Shown here: positions 24,693 to 34,940 of the stretch, piece after piece | Numbering within the stretch: position 1 is the stretch's first letter | Layout of the letters: every line of letters starts with the position of its first letter | Origin: Rhexocercosporidium sp. MPI-PUGE-AT-0058 | Lineage: Eukaryota; Ascomycota; Leotiomycetes; Helotiales | DNA: 64,000 bases | Assembly: GCA_020746875.1 (NCBI GenBank) | Contig: JAGTJL010000018.1 | Location: 124,001 to 188,000 of the forward strand | Direction: 5' to 3' | Translations under genes and position numbers: made by a program | Notes under the pieces: generated by a model | The model's database searches: none | What the model was told of the DNA's origin: nothing | Seen by the model: only the letters and a program-made list of their open reading frames with translations

Positions 24693-26044
24693 CTATTCTT
24701 TCCATGTATGTTCAGCTGGCCACCCCATCTCTGTCAACTTGAATGACCCTGCCCATGGTTGACAATCACAGAAAGGTCCCCTGAGCCATCTTGAATTCTC
24801 ATTTGGATGTGCTGCTTCTGGCGCTGTGCCTTCAAGTCCGTTAGCGGGCATAACACCACTGCTATATGCGCGCGCGACCGCGCGCACTGGCTGAAAGACC
24901 TGATCATAAAATTCCTGATCGTCCAATCCATCGATTTCAGACCATATAGGCTGAAATAGTTGCGGAGTCGGCCCCCACGCGTTTATTTCCGTCATGTAGC
25001 GCTCTATCCACCAGGGCATATAACCGGAAAACTCCCAGTCGATGATAGCTTCGAGTTTGCCGTTACGAACCATAAGATTACTCGGATTCAAATCGCCGTG
25101 AGTTAAGACGTATGGCTCAGATTTCGGAAAGTTTGCCTTTAGTTCTTGGAACTTTGCCTCGATAAGTACTGGATCTTCTGTTTTATTATCAAAAGCAATG
25201 CCAAGACGAAGCTCCTTCTCCATAATCTGAAACCACTCATCGTTCGTGCGGCCCAGTTTCTTACACGCTGGCGCTCGTCGTCTTTTGCACATTGCGAGGA
25301 AACTATCGTAGAGTAGGCTACCATCGACTTTCCGAGCACTATAGAGGAGCTCGGAGTCAGTATCATTCTTTGGGTACCAAGCGACGAGAAGGTTGTCTCG
25401 GGAGTAGGCACTGGCCATGATCATCCCGAGACAGTCTAAAGGGGAAGAAAGCACTCGGAGAGCACCCACTCTACTGAAGTAAATTGTCGCCATGATTTCA
25501 TAGCGTTCTTCAGTTGTTGCCGTAAACTGTCCTGTTCCTCCAGTGAGAGACTTTCCCAAACAGTGTGCAAATCGACACCGCGCAATTGAGACATGAGAGT
25601 AAGGCACACTGGATCTGTTGGCGCGCTAAGAAGTCGCATCTCTTGTATGAGAGGAATGACTTGCAAGTCCGCGTGGCTCCTAAGGAAGTTCTGTGTGATA
25701 AAGTCGTTGCCTAATGTAGAATCATTTGGCTGATCGCGAATGATCCAGCGAGAGCCAACTTTCCAGAGGCCAACGTTTCCAAGCGCTTGGATAATTCTGA
25801 TCCGTGACCCGTATGATGAGAGCATCTCATCGGAAACAGTCCAGCCACAGCTCCAGCAAAGTTCCTTATCTCTTACTTCGTCAAGACAGGGTCTCCCTCT
25901 TGCGAGTTTGCGGGATTTTTTTTGGTCATCCTTTGATAGTTCTTCCGTGTCATCGAGGAACACAAGAACCTGATTCGGATATAGATCCGCAGGATTTTGA
26001 TAATCCTCATGATTGATTCTCAATCTGTTATTAGAGCTACTCAT
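24693..26044 (-). pseudogene. APH-like phosphotransferase, frameshifted
   Basis: Member of the fungal aminoglycoside-phosphotransferase/choline-kinase-like fold family, cytosolic, substrate unknown. The first open part (26,044-25,436, 202 codons) has an N-lobe with KVGSRWIIRD and RLLSAPTDPVCLTLMSQLRG. The second (frame read from about 25,490 to 24,693) has the catalytic loop VLTHGDLNPSNLMV, then metal-binding IIDWEFSGYMPWWIERY, and the family tail RWLRGPFCDCQPWAGSF. The two parts overlap in different frames near 25,490. The first continues sensibly to QFTS and the second resumes as RVGALRV. The candidate GT..AG (about 40 bp) in the overlap does not restore frame. I read this as a single indel. 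Catalytic Asp and Asn are intact. Confidence 0.72.
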
Positions 26045-26217
26045 GCTTTCGATCGTTCGATTTCTTGCTTCATTAGACTAAGACTTTGGAGCTTGAGTCT
26101 GCTTAAATATTATGCTCATCTTACTACCAACTAAACAGAGTGACTTGGCGAAGGAGCCTGATGAAAGAAGCTCAGCCGTTCTCAGACCTTCTAGACAGTT
26201 ATATCATTGTTTGTTTT

Positions 26218-26602
26218 TCTACGCTTAACTAAAGCGGCAGAATTTGCAAGGAATTTCTATCTTCTATAAAAGTCATGAATAAAAAACGTGACGAAACTGT
26301 CTCGCTGGAATGCAACATATGCAGTCGTGATGAAACTGTCTCGCTTGAATGCAACATATGCGGTCGTGAGTTGAATAACCTCAAAGACCTTCTCGTGAGA
26401 ACACAAACAAAGAAGTAACAGGAATGTTTTTCTGCGCTTAACTAGAGCGGCGGAATTTGCAAGAGTTTCCATCTTCCATAAAAATCAAGAACAAAGACGT
26501 GACGAAACCGTCTCGCTTAAGTGCAATATGTGCGGTCGCGAGTTGAATAACCTCAAAGACCTTCTCGTGTGAACACAAACAAAGAAGTAACAGGAGTGTC
26601 TA
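26218..26602 (+). repeat. 210-bp tandem duplication with nested 51-bp duplication
   Basis: Unit 1 begins tttctacgcttaactaaagc at 26,218 and unit 2 begins tttctgcgcttaactagagc at 26,428. Unit 1 itself carries a second copy of a 51-bp piece (gtgacgaaactgtctcgct..tgcaacatatgc). In both units a plus-strand frame reads ETVSLxCNxCGRELNNLKDLL followed by TQTKK. It resembles half of a zinc finger. No complete gene is visible. It lies upstream of the APH-like gene start. Confidence 0.75.
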
Positions 26603-26866
26603 AACCATTACTCTTTGTTCTGTTGAGATGGACATCATTTCGTCCGCATTACTGTCAATTCGCTCCCTTTCATGGTTCGAGACATGCAAACACTTCTAAC
26701 ATGTTAATCTTACACAAGGACCTCGTGATATAGGCCGATTGGAGCGTGGCGAAAAGCAATGGAACCAAGCAGGCTCAGTGCTTGGACAAAGGACGTGCTA
26801 TAAGAGATGGACAATAGCCAGATTAAGAAATAAAGAAACACAACAGTCGACCAGATTACATTCCTC

Positions 26867-26892
<26 letters not shown>
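26867..26892 (+). repeat. (CA)13 microsatellite
   Basis: Thirteen uninterrupted CA units, ending 43 bases before the first ATG of the small zinc-ribbon gene. It probably lies in its 5' untranslated region or promoter. Confidence 0.9.
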
Positions 26893-26898
<6 letters not shown>

Positions 26899-26934
26899 AC
26901 GTTGCCGCTTGTCCACTCACACAACCTCGCGATT

Positions 26935-27459
26935 ATGTTGCGCCCAACATACAGAACAACGTTGATGTCAACAAGTACAGTTTGTTGGTTCTGTAACACC
27001 CTCAATTTGTCATCCGCAGTATTCTGCGCGACCTGCAATGCAGCAGCAACACCATCAAGCACACCGGGAGTGGGAAGGGCCCGGAAACCGGTGGAGTGGA
27101 CGTTTTTCATATTCGATTCCAGCAATCAAAAAACCAACTCTCTCAATCTCCTTCAAGAGGCCTTGTCGACAGCGATAGATGGTCCAGTTAGCAACGTCGC
27201 CATTCAGATCTACTGTGGAGGTACGACAAGATATGAACTCATACGGTCGGAACTCCAAAACGAGACGTACCTCTCCGTTAAGATGGATCGTATTGAGCTG
27301 GCTACCGTGACCACGTGGGCTGGAAAGCTAGATGAAAAGGCACGCGACGAAATTCGCCGCAAGATAAACGACCTCATCTACCCTAGCAGTCATGACACAC
27401 GCTACGTTCTATTCGCCTTGGCACTCTTCATCCTGTGCTTGTACATATTGATGAGGTAG
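26935..27459 (+). CDS. Small tail-anchored protein with CxxC..CxxC zinc motif
   Basis: 174 codons from the first ATG, or shorter from the ATG eleven codons later. Near the N-terminus VCWFCNTLNLSSAVFCATC gives C-x2-C-x10-C-x2-C, resembling a RanBP2-type zinc ribbon (Trp and Asn near the first pair). The middle is a plain alpha/beta-like segment without known motif. The last 17 residues before Arg (YVLFALALFILCLYILM) form one hydrophobic helix, predicting a tail-anchored membrane protein with its N-terminus in the cytosol. I do not recognise the family. Single exon, normal codon composition, no disabling change. Confidence 0.6.
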   Translation: MLRPTYRTTLMSTSTVCWFCNTLNLSSAVFCATCNAAATPSSTPGVGRARKPVEWTFFIFDSSNQKTNSLNLLQEALSTAIDGPVSNVAIQIYCGGTTRYELIRSELQNETYLSVKMDRIELATVTTWAGKLDEKARDEIRRKINDLIYPSSHDTRYVLFALALFILCLYILMR

Positions 27460-28217
27460 TCTCCAGGTATCGCTTGTACACGGAGTTCACATTGAATCTC
27501 GCATCTGGTCTGAGAGAATGGCTTCTGCGAGGGGGGCCCCGGGGGTACTTGATGGCGATGGTAGTGACCATGGAGAAGTGCAAAGGATATTGATTGTCGT
27601 GGCAGCGTCAAACGGGGAGATGCGACAGGATTTGGGATGATGGGTGTAGGCTTTGGCGTTACTGGGACATTTGATGCAGTACTTATTCAGTTGACGAGAA
27701 TGTATTGTGATCAATCATCACCGGACCTTTCAAGTGCATGAGATGAGATGTACGTCCCTGCGGCCGGGCTATTCAAAGAGCAATTGCAGATATTCTAACC
27801 AGGCCCACTTGAACCACAAAAATGCATCCTCTTCCATAGACTCGCAAATCAAACAAATAACAAACATAATGCTCAGGTGGATTTGAATGGCAAATCGCAA
27901 GACGGGAAGGGGGATTTGCGCTCGCTCTGGCAGCGCATCCAGCTGAGATTCGGGGTCGCCTCATACTGGGGTAATCAACCTAGAAACCACTTACATGAAC
28001 GAGAAGCCGAGCAGTCTCTTCACCAGCTTCCGTGAACTTCTATTCCTGGGGTTTCCTTTCGACGAGTTTGCTTTGGAGCATGGGCCTGGCGATCAGATGA
28101 GTTTGGGCGTTCTGCACGAGTGGTCTATTTGGGTTGGTGTACGGCGGGAGAAAGAGAGAAAGGTCGAGAACGAAGGGGAGTCGAGGAACAAAAGGGAAGC
28201 GCGGGATTGCGTTCAGG
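27460..28217. other. Intergenic DNA up to the mariner insertion
   Basis: No gene is supported. The open frame from about 27,995 is charged and repetitive (REKERKVENEGESRNKRE) and runs into the transposon end at 28,218. If it was ever an exon, the insertion cut it. Confidence 0.4.
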
Positions 28218-29766
28218 TACGGAGACCGCGTTCAAAAGTCTGGAAACCTTAGGCACTTAGATTTCTATTTAGGGGGTCTGAGCGCTAAAGGCTTATTTTA
28301 AGCCCTATAACTTAGGCTGTGCCCCTTAAAACTACCCTATAAGCATAGCATAAAGCCTGTAAGCTCACTAAAAGTAATTACCCCTCGTTTATAAAGATAT
28401 ACTTATAGCATTATAATCTAATAAATCCTTAGCTTCTACTAACCCTTCTTCCTCCTTTCCTTATATTTATTGTCCCCTTCTAGCTTAATTATCTCTTTAA
28501 TATATATAGAAATCCTCTCTATTTACGCCTAAATCTTTTCTTAAAGCAAATCCTTTTAGCATTAAATCCAAGCTGTTTTTAAGTCTACTTAGGAGGTTAT
28601 AAGACCTTTTTTAGTAGTCTCCCTTTTTATTTAAAACCACGTAGGCTCTATAGTATTAAGGTTAGGTGAGTTACTTAGCCACAAAAGCCTTATAACCTTA
28701 TAAAAATCAAACACTTCTTAACTATACCGATTCTAATGAGCTAAAGCTTTGTCCTCCTAAATTAATATGCCTAACAACTCCTTCTCATACTTTAAAGCAA
28801 AAGGAATAAACTTAGGTTTTAAGACCTTCTCTTAATACCTATATTAATTGATTCCGCCCGCTCTATTCTTTACTACATATGCTCCAGTATCCTTATTGTA
28901 CACAAACTTAGCTTTAAGGCCTGGCTAATTTTTATTAATATAAATGCGGTGCATCCTATTCTTAAGCTCTTAAATAGCCTTGTCTTATGCGTACCTCTCT
29001 TTATTCCTTTTATTCAAGTCCCGAGTCCTAACTGCCTTTTCAGCTTTACTCTTAAGCTCTTATATATAGTACGGGCCTTTCCTATTATAAGTAAAACAAG
29101 ACTATTATATAAACTTTGAAAACCCTTTCTACCTACGGACTATTATATACCGATGATACGTCTTATGCTTAAGTCTTTATACCTTTCTTCTCCCTCTCAC
29201 CTTACCTAGTTATACGCTAGTCTTATTAGACTATATAACTTTCTTTTAATCCTTAAGTGTCCAATCCTTATGCGTAAGACACTAATCCAGCCTAGCTGTC
29301 ATCTACTCTATCGTCAAACTTGACTTAACTGTCTTTTTAAACACTTTATAATTATGCTCTTTTAGTACTCTATACATAATACTACGTGAAACAGGCTTAA
29401 TCCCCTTAATCTTATTAACCTTATACGCAATACGAGCTGTTGACCATCCCCTAGTTGTAAAGTTTTTAGTTATTGTCTTAATAATAAGCTCTATTATCAC
29501 AATAGAGGTTTTAGGTCTACTAAACCTAAGAGCATTATTCACATAATGCGGCTCTATAATGCAGTTTTGCCTTGGCATTTAACCACGTGAAATTGCCTTA
29601 ACTCTGAGCTTTTAAATAGAGCTTTTTAATACATTAGTTTTAGCTATAATGACCTTATAGTGGATATTGTCGTTATAAAGAGTAAGAGCTCTGATTCTGG
29701 TGCTAATAGTATTGTTTCTACTAGCTTTAGAGGTAGTAGAGCTAGTGATTGAAGCCTCAGATGGTG

Positions 29767-31818
29767 CTATCCCATGAAGTGCTGAACACCACTTTTAGCG
29801 TGGCCAAGCCGCAGGAGGGTGTTGCCCTCGCAATAGGCATATTTACCTCCTTATATTAAATCATAAATTCATTAAAACACACTTAATTCATACGCAATTA
29901 AATGCATTCAAAATAGCTAAAGAGATGCAACCTAATCCCATCCTTAACGAAACATTTCGTCCTAAAGCCAAACCTATTAAAGAAGGTACTAAACTATTTA
30001 TCCCTTTTCATTGCCTTGATTTTTAGCCACAAATACGCCTACTTTTATCAGTTAATTTTAAAGACCTATATACGATATTCTCTTTATTCTTTATAAATAA
30101 AATCCTTTAGTAAATTATTAATTATACCAATTTAAATACTAAAGTTCCAGATAATCTAAAACCGCACTCTCGTAATACTAAATAGTACCTTACCACGCTT
30201 CCGGAACTTAAAGTTTACTTAAGGATCTTAATTTATATAAAAATCTATATAAAGAATTAAATTAATAACTATTAAAGTACCGAAAAAGATAGTCCATAGC
30301 ACTTTATACGTAAATATATAAGCCGGGACCGATTTTTGATACTCTATCGTCGATTTTCACTCTCTACATCGCTTATACCTAGAAAAAAGTTATTAACATA
30401 AGAACGAGTAAGTCCGTTATTCTTAAGCTTAGATTTTAACTGATTTTAATAAGTAAAACCCTTAAATTCTCATATTTAAGCTATTAATTTACGACTTTAA
30501 ACTCCTAGCCGTAATATTACTGTAAATAAATACATGCAACGATTTACCGGCCGAGCCTTTAAGACAACTACTATACCTTCAAAGCCAGTTCCAATAAGCT
30601 ATAAAGTATAGGTAATAGCACAGCTTAATTACTTCCTTCAATGAACCTGGCACTCTAAAGGCACCCAAAGACCTGTGGGAGTACGAGCCCCGGCTGCATT
30701 AGGAAGGCCAAAAACCACTCGTAGAGCCGGCTTAAGTAGTAATTAAACACAAGCAATTATACCTTATTTGCTATACCAGCTACCTCCTATAAGGTATATC
30801 TATATCCTTAATAACTTATTTATATTGAATAAGCTTATGATCTACCTCTAAGAGCTTGGTTTCGGTGCTATTAGAACTGCGAGACGTAATGCCGGCGCTG
30901 TCACAAGACTCCTCACGTTACAAGCAAATACAAAGAAACCAGGAACCCGAATGCCATATAACGCTCTTCATACAGCTTATAATACAGAGAATAACGTCAC
31001 CCAGGCGTTATAAAACGATAACGCCCCGACTCTGTTTATAATGAATTATAACGATGGAACTAATACAATTCGCACTCCTCGCCACAAACCTAATAAAACC
31101 TCGTCAAACGCTATCGTTGCTAAAACATAGTTTAATAGCTAAAACGTTAAGGATTTAAATAAACCGTACTTCGCATGGCTTTATAACCGTTTCATAGACG
31201 CTATTGACATCGGTAATTAACTTAAGTCTTATAACTCCAGAGACAGGCCAATTAAAAGGGGAGGATAGCAAGCTCTTTAGAATTAGCTATTACAGACAGT
31301 TTTAGTCAACTCTTATTTACTTTCTATTCATACGAATATCGAAGACCACTAAAAGATAAAGATTAAAGAGAAGTAAACGAATTAAATTAAATTCAGAAAG
31401 GAAATTATACGGGCATTACTCCACTTTACGTCTTCCTTATAAGGTATAAGGAAACGCCCTCTTTTTAGTAATAATATTGACGAATTCCTTATACCCCTAA
31501 AGCGCCATTTACAGGTGCGTATGGCCTAGGTTAGGGAAATGTAAGTCTTATAAAAGGCAAAAGTATAAAGACATAAAACGAGTTATTCTAAGGGAAATTA
31601 TATCAAACCAGAACCTCACTTCTTCACGTAAAAGGTCTTAATTTAGGTATAAAGAGTATAATATTCCTCTCTATAAAAAAGGAGGTTATTTTAATCGTTT
31701 TCATGAGAGTAAATAGTTTAATGTCAAATAGCTGCATCCTCACCAAAATCCTGGCTCTTTGATTGGCTTAAACCCCTGTCCCACTAAAATTAGTAAGCGA
31801 CAGCACTTTATGGGATAG
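29767..31818 (+). mobile_element. piggyBac-like DNA transposon (copy 1), inside the mariner element
   Basis: About 18-bp inverted ends: CTATCCCATGAAGTGCTG at 29,767 and the complement of CAGCACTTTATGGGATAG at 31,818, with one mismatch. The 2,052-bp length nearly equals copy 2 once its copia insertion is removed (2,044 bp). The plus strand carries a RIP-degraded DDE_Tnp_1_7-type transposase. The 3' non-coding block at about 31,733-31,770 (cctcaccaaaatcctggctc) is shared with copy 2 at about 60,388-60,430. The usual TTAA duplication of piggyBac is not visible. GGTG occurs close to both ends but not symmetrically. Confidence 0.78.
30350..31560 (+). pseudogene. piggyBac-like transposase relic (copy 1)
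   Basis: Legible plus-strand pieces are RFTGRAFKTTTIPSKPVPIS at about 30,541, KPYFAWLYNRFIDAIDIGN at about 31,168 and LKSYNSRDRPIKRGG at about 31,222, followed by LLQTVLVNSYLLS and IKFRKEIIRALLHF. The pattern YNxxMxxVDxxDQLKSYNS is the conserved third-Asp region of DDE_Tnp_1_7 transposases. Stops replace Trp and Gln codons. Copy 2 shows the same segments with less damage. Confidence 0.75.
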
Positions 31819-32176
31819 TAGGTGAAGGAGGGGCAGAGGACTTAGGAGAGTGCAAATCAGGCTCTGAATCACCTGCGGATTCACATTCTTCCTAAATATT
31901 ATTAAAAGTGATTTTAAGCTCAATGAGATCTTCAGCGGCTATTCTTGATTGAACTGAAGCTATTTTAATTAATTAAAAGGTGGGAATGTGAGAATCCCCT
32001 CAAAATTTACTCTACTATAGCTAATTACTAGCTAAGCGAGCCCTATAAGGCCCTATAATTATAGAGTCATATCGTCTAAAAACTATTCCCTTTTAGGGAC
32101 TATCCCCTGAAGCTATAGGGGCTGGTTATTAAGCCTTAAGTGCCTCAGGTTTCCAGACTTTTGAACGCGGCCTCCG

Positions 32177-32522
32177 TACTGGGAGAGCAATACAGTCGCT
32201 TGCAAAATCGGCTTCGCCCTTGCGCTTAAAAAGATTTTGAGCACAGGCCACATCGGCCACTTTTGGCACTTGCGCTCTGCGTGTTTGTAATCCTATCTAG
32301 TCTATTGTATTGTACAGTGCCGCACATGCAACGAGACGCCGGAAATCGAAATTCTCCGTCCGGATCGATTGATTATTGCACTAACCTCACTTAACATTGT
32401 GGATCGTCTACAAATTGCGGCGACGACTAACCCGACACATCCTTGCCGCCAACGCGAGTATCTAGGGCCTTACAGAGCGTCTACTATGAAATTAGCCCAT
32501 TCTATATACTCGGGAATGATTT
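32177..32522. other. Intergenic, between mariner element and NLR 3' side
   Basis: Normal base composition; no gene. The 68-codon open frame at 32,369-32,575 runs into the bracketing repeat and has no recognisable content. Confidence 0.45.
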
Positions 32523-32660
32523 TGATCAAATTTAAAGAGGTGTCGAAGTTTTTAATGTGTGTCACGTGGCAGTAAAATCATAAACGACACGTGACTATAG
32601 AAATGGGTGACCTGCTTACGAGTGCCTGGAGTCGCGCTGCACGCTCCCCACTTAATTTTC
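32523..32660 (+). repeat. Direct repeat copy A bracketing the NLR locus
   Basis: Shares with 38,261-38,420, in the same orientation, atcaaatttaaagagg, gtcgaa(g/c)ttttt, cacgtggcag, acacgtgact(a/g)t, gaaatggg and then tcgcgctg(c/t)(a/g)cgctcc. The order is conserved and the spacing is similar. Both copies contain two CACGTG boxes. This copy lies just past the 3' end of the NLR reading frame. Confidence 0.75.
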
Positions 32661-33559
32661 TAGCTCTTAATCGAAGTGATTTAGAAGTTGTGTTTAAGGG
32701 TACGTTTTAGTCGTTTGTCGTTAAAATGATTAAATGGTTTTAGCCCAATCCGAGGCCCTTGCCTTATTTGTCGCAGATCACTCGTGGTCGGACTGCCTGA
32801 GAAACTTTAAATGGACTTCTTGAATTACACAGAAGAGTACGCTAAAGTAAGAACCCTCAAGCCTATATATCACTAGACGCTCTCTCGATCGATTTCCTTA
32901 ATAAATATATGAGAATCATCTAGACAGCGAGCTTTCCTTGCAAAACACTCCTCGCAAATACCAAAATCCCCATTATTACAAACGTCACAATGATAATAGG
33001 TATCTGTATCCGAGACACCTAACAGACAAACATCGCAATTTTTGCAGATTTTATCGCTAGGAACCGAAATCGTTGTGATAGGCAAGTCGTCTTCTTGAAC
33101 AATTATGCCATTTTCTCTGCACTTTTCAAGGAGGAGGTCTGCGGTTCCAGAATTTCCAGTGCGTTTTGCCCACCATAAAGGTGTCCGATTGAAATTGTCT
33201 TGAATATTCAAGGCATGACTTTTGGCTAAGAGAAGCGCTAGTATGTCTTTATGTCCCATCCTCGCCGCGATTGATAGTGGTGTCGAGTTGTAATAGTCCA
33301 TTGAATCAACGTCAACTCGGTTTGTGGCAAGCAGGAGTTCGACAGTGGCCTCATTTCCATTTTTGGCTGCGTACAATAGCGGCGTGCAACCAATTCTATC
33401 TTTTAAATCTGGTTTAATGCTACTCGCTGTGAGCAGGAGTTTGATAATAGCCTCGTGCCCGTTCCCAGCAGCCCTTGAGAGTAGTGTCCGACCCGATTGT
33501 GTATCTTTTATGTTAACATCGATGCCCTTTTGAAGGAGCAGCTTGACGACGTCGACGTA

Positions 33560-33910
33560 GCCGTTGTTTACAGCCGCGTTCAGGGGCGTCTATCCGTTGT
33601 TATTCGGAACCGTCACGTCGGCGCCCTTCTCGAGGAGCAACTTGACGACGTCCACGTGCCCGTTGCTTGAAGCCGCGTTTAAAGGCGTCCATCCGTTATT
33701 ATTCGGAACCGTCACGTCGGCGCCTTTCTCGAGAAGCAGCTTGACGACGTCGACGTGCCCGTTACTTGAAGCCGCGTTCAAGGGCGTCCATCCGTTGTTA
33801 TTCGGAACCGTCACGTCGGCGCCCTTTTCGATGAGCAACTTGACGACGTCCACGTGCCCGTTGCTTGAAGCCGCGTTTAAAGGCGTCCATCCGTCCTTGT
33901 CAGGAACCGT
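33560..33910 (-). repeat. Near-identical 99-bp ankyrin coding repeats, block 2
   Basis: Three to four units encode [19 protein letters not shown] plus [14 protein letters not shown] almost without change. The most 3' unit carries the TAG codon at 33,590-33,592. Confidence 0.85.
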
Positions 33911-34399
33911 TACGTCGGCCCCCTTCTCGAGGAGCAGCTTGACGACGACCTTGTGCCCGCTCGAAGCAGCGTTGAAAAGCGGCGTCTGGTCTCTATAGTC
34001 CTTCGACTCAATGTCGACATCGTTTTCAAGCAGTAGCCTGGCCACAGCCACGTGCCTTCTGCTAGCAACCGACAGCGGAGTCTGGCCGATCTTATTCTTC
34101 GAGTTGGCGTCGACTTTGCCTACCTCGAGCAATACCCTGGCTACAGCCTCATACCCACTTTCAACTGCCCACCAAAATAGCGCCCGGTCATAGTGTGTAA
34201 AATTAGGATCGGCGCCCTTCTCGAGCAGCACCCTGGCTACGGCCGCGTGCCCATTCTGGCCAGCCCGCCACAGCGGTGTCTTATTCAACGAATCCTTCGA
34301 CTCGACATCGGCACCCTTTTCAAGCAGTATCCTGGCCACTGCCACGTGCCCTCTCGCAGCAGTCCACAACAGCGGCGTCTGGTCATTATAGTCCCTTGC

Positions 34400-34940
34400 G
34401 TCGATCTCGGCGCCCTGCTCGAGCAGCACTGTGGCTACGGCCTCGTGTCCGCTGCTAGCAGCCCACGACAGTGGTGTACGACCGTTACTGTCCTTTGCGT
34501 CGATCTTGGCGCCCTTCTCGAGCAGCACCGTGGCTACGGCCTCGTGCCCGCTGCTAGCAGCCCACGACAGTGGTGTACGACGGTCACTGTCCTTTGCGTC
34601 GATCTTGGCGCCCTTCTCGAGCAGCACTGTGGCTACGGCCTCGTGCCCGCTGCTAGCAGCCCACAACAGTGGTGTACGACCGTTACTATCCTTTGCGTCG
34701 ATCTTGGCGCCCTTCTCGAGCAGCACCGTGGCTACGGCCTCGTGCCCGCTGCTAGCAGCCCACGACAGTGGTGTACGACCGTCACTGTCCTTTGCGTCGA
34801 TCTTGGCGCCCTTCTCTAGCAGCACTGTGGCTACGGCCTCGTGCCCGCTGCTAGCAGCCCACGACACCGGTGTACGACCGTTACTGTCCTCTGCGTCGAT
34901 CTCGGCCCTGTCCTCGAGCAGCAGCTTGACTATAGCCTCA
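34400..34940 (-). repeat. Near-identical 99-bp ankyrin coding repeats, block 1
   Basis: Five consecutive units encode [19 protein letters not shown] plus [13 protein letters not shown] with one to three residue changes. Nucleotide identity between units is very high, indicating recent duplication or gene conversion within the array. Confidence 0.85.

Larger units (their letters stand above)
28550..32000 (-). pseudogene. Tc1/mariner transposase, split by piggyBac-like insertion
   Basis: The N-terminal end is read at about 31,990-31,819 (IAAEDLIELKITF, then GDSEPDLHSPKSSALLHL) and resumes at 29,766 (PSEASITSST). An HTH region follows, including VKAISRG, a stop in place of Trp, then a 91-codon open piece from 29,578 with ALRFSRPKTS, TTRGWSTARIAYK, SRSIMYRVLKEHNYK and KKTVKSSLT. 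The DDE region reads DKALAH at about 28,750 and LLWLSNSPNLNTIEPTWF at about 28,680-28,637, where DNAPAH and SPDLNxIE are expected. The catalytic Asp is Asn. Not functional. Confidence 0.85.
28220..32176 (-). mobile_element. Tc1/mariner-like DNA transposon, interrupted
   Basis: 40-bp terminal inverted repeats start CGGAGACCGCGTTCAAAAGT at 28,220 and, on the other strand, CGGAGGCCGCGTTCAAAAGT at 32,176, with two mismatches in 40. A TA dinucleotide lies directly outside both ends (28,218-28,219 and 32,177-32,178), the expected target duplication. Removing the piggyBac-like insertion (29,767-31,818) leaves about 1.9 kb, the normal size for such elements. The transposase is on the minus strand and RIP-degraded. 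Confidence 0.88.
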
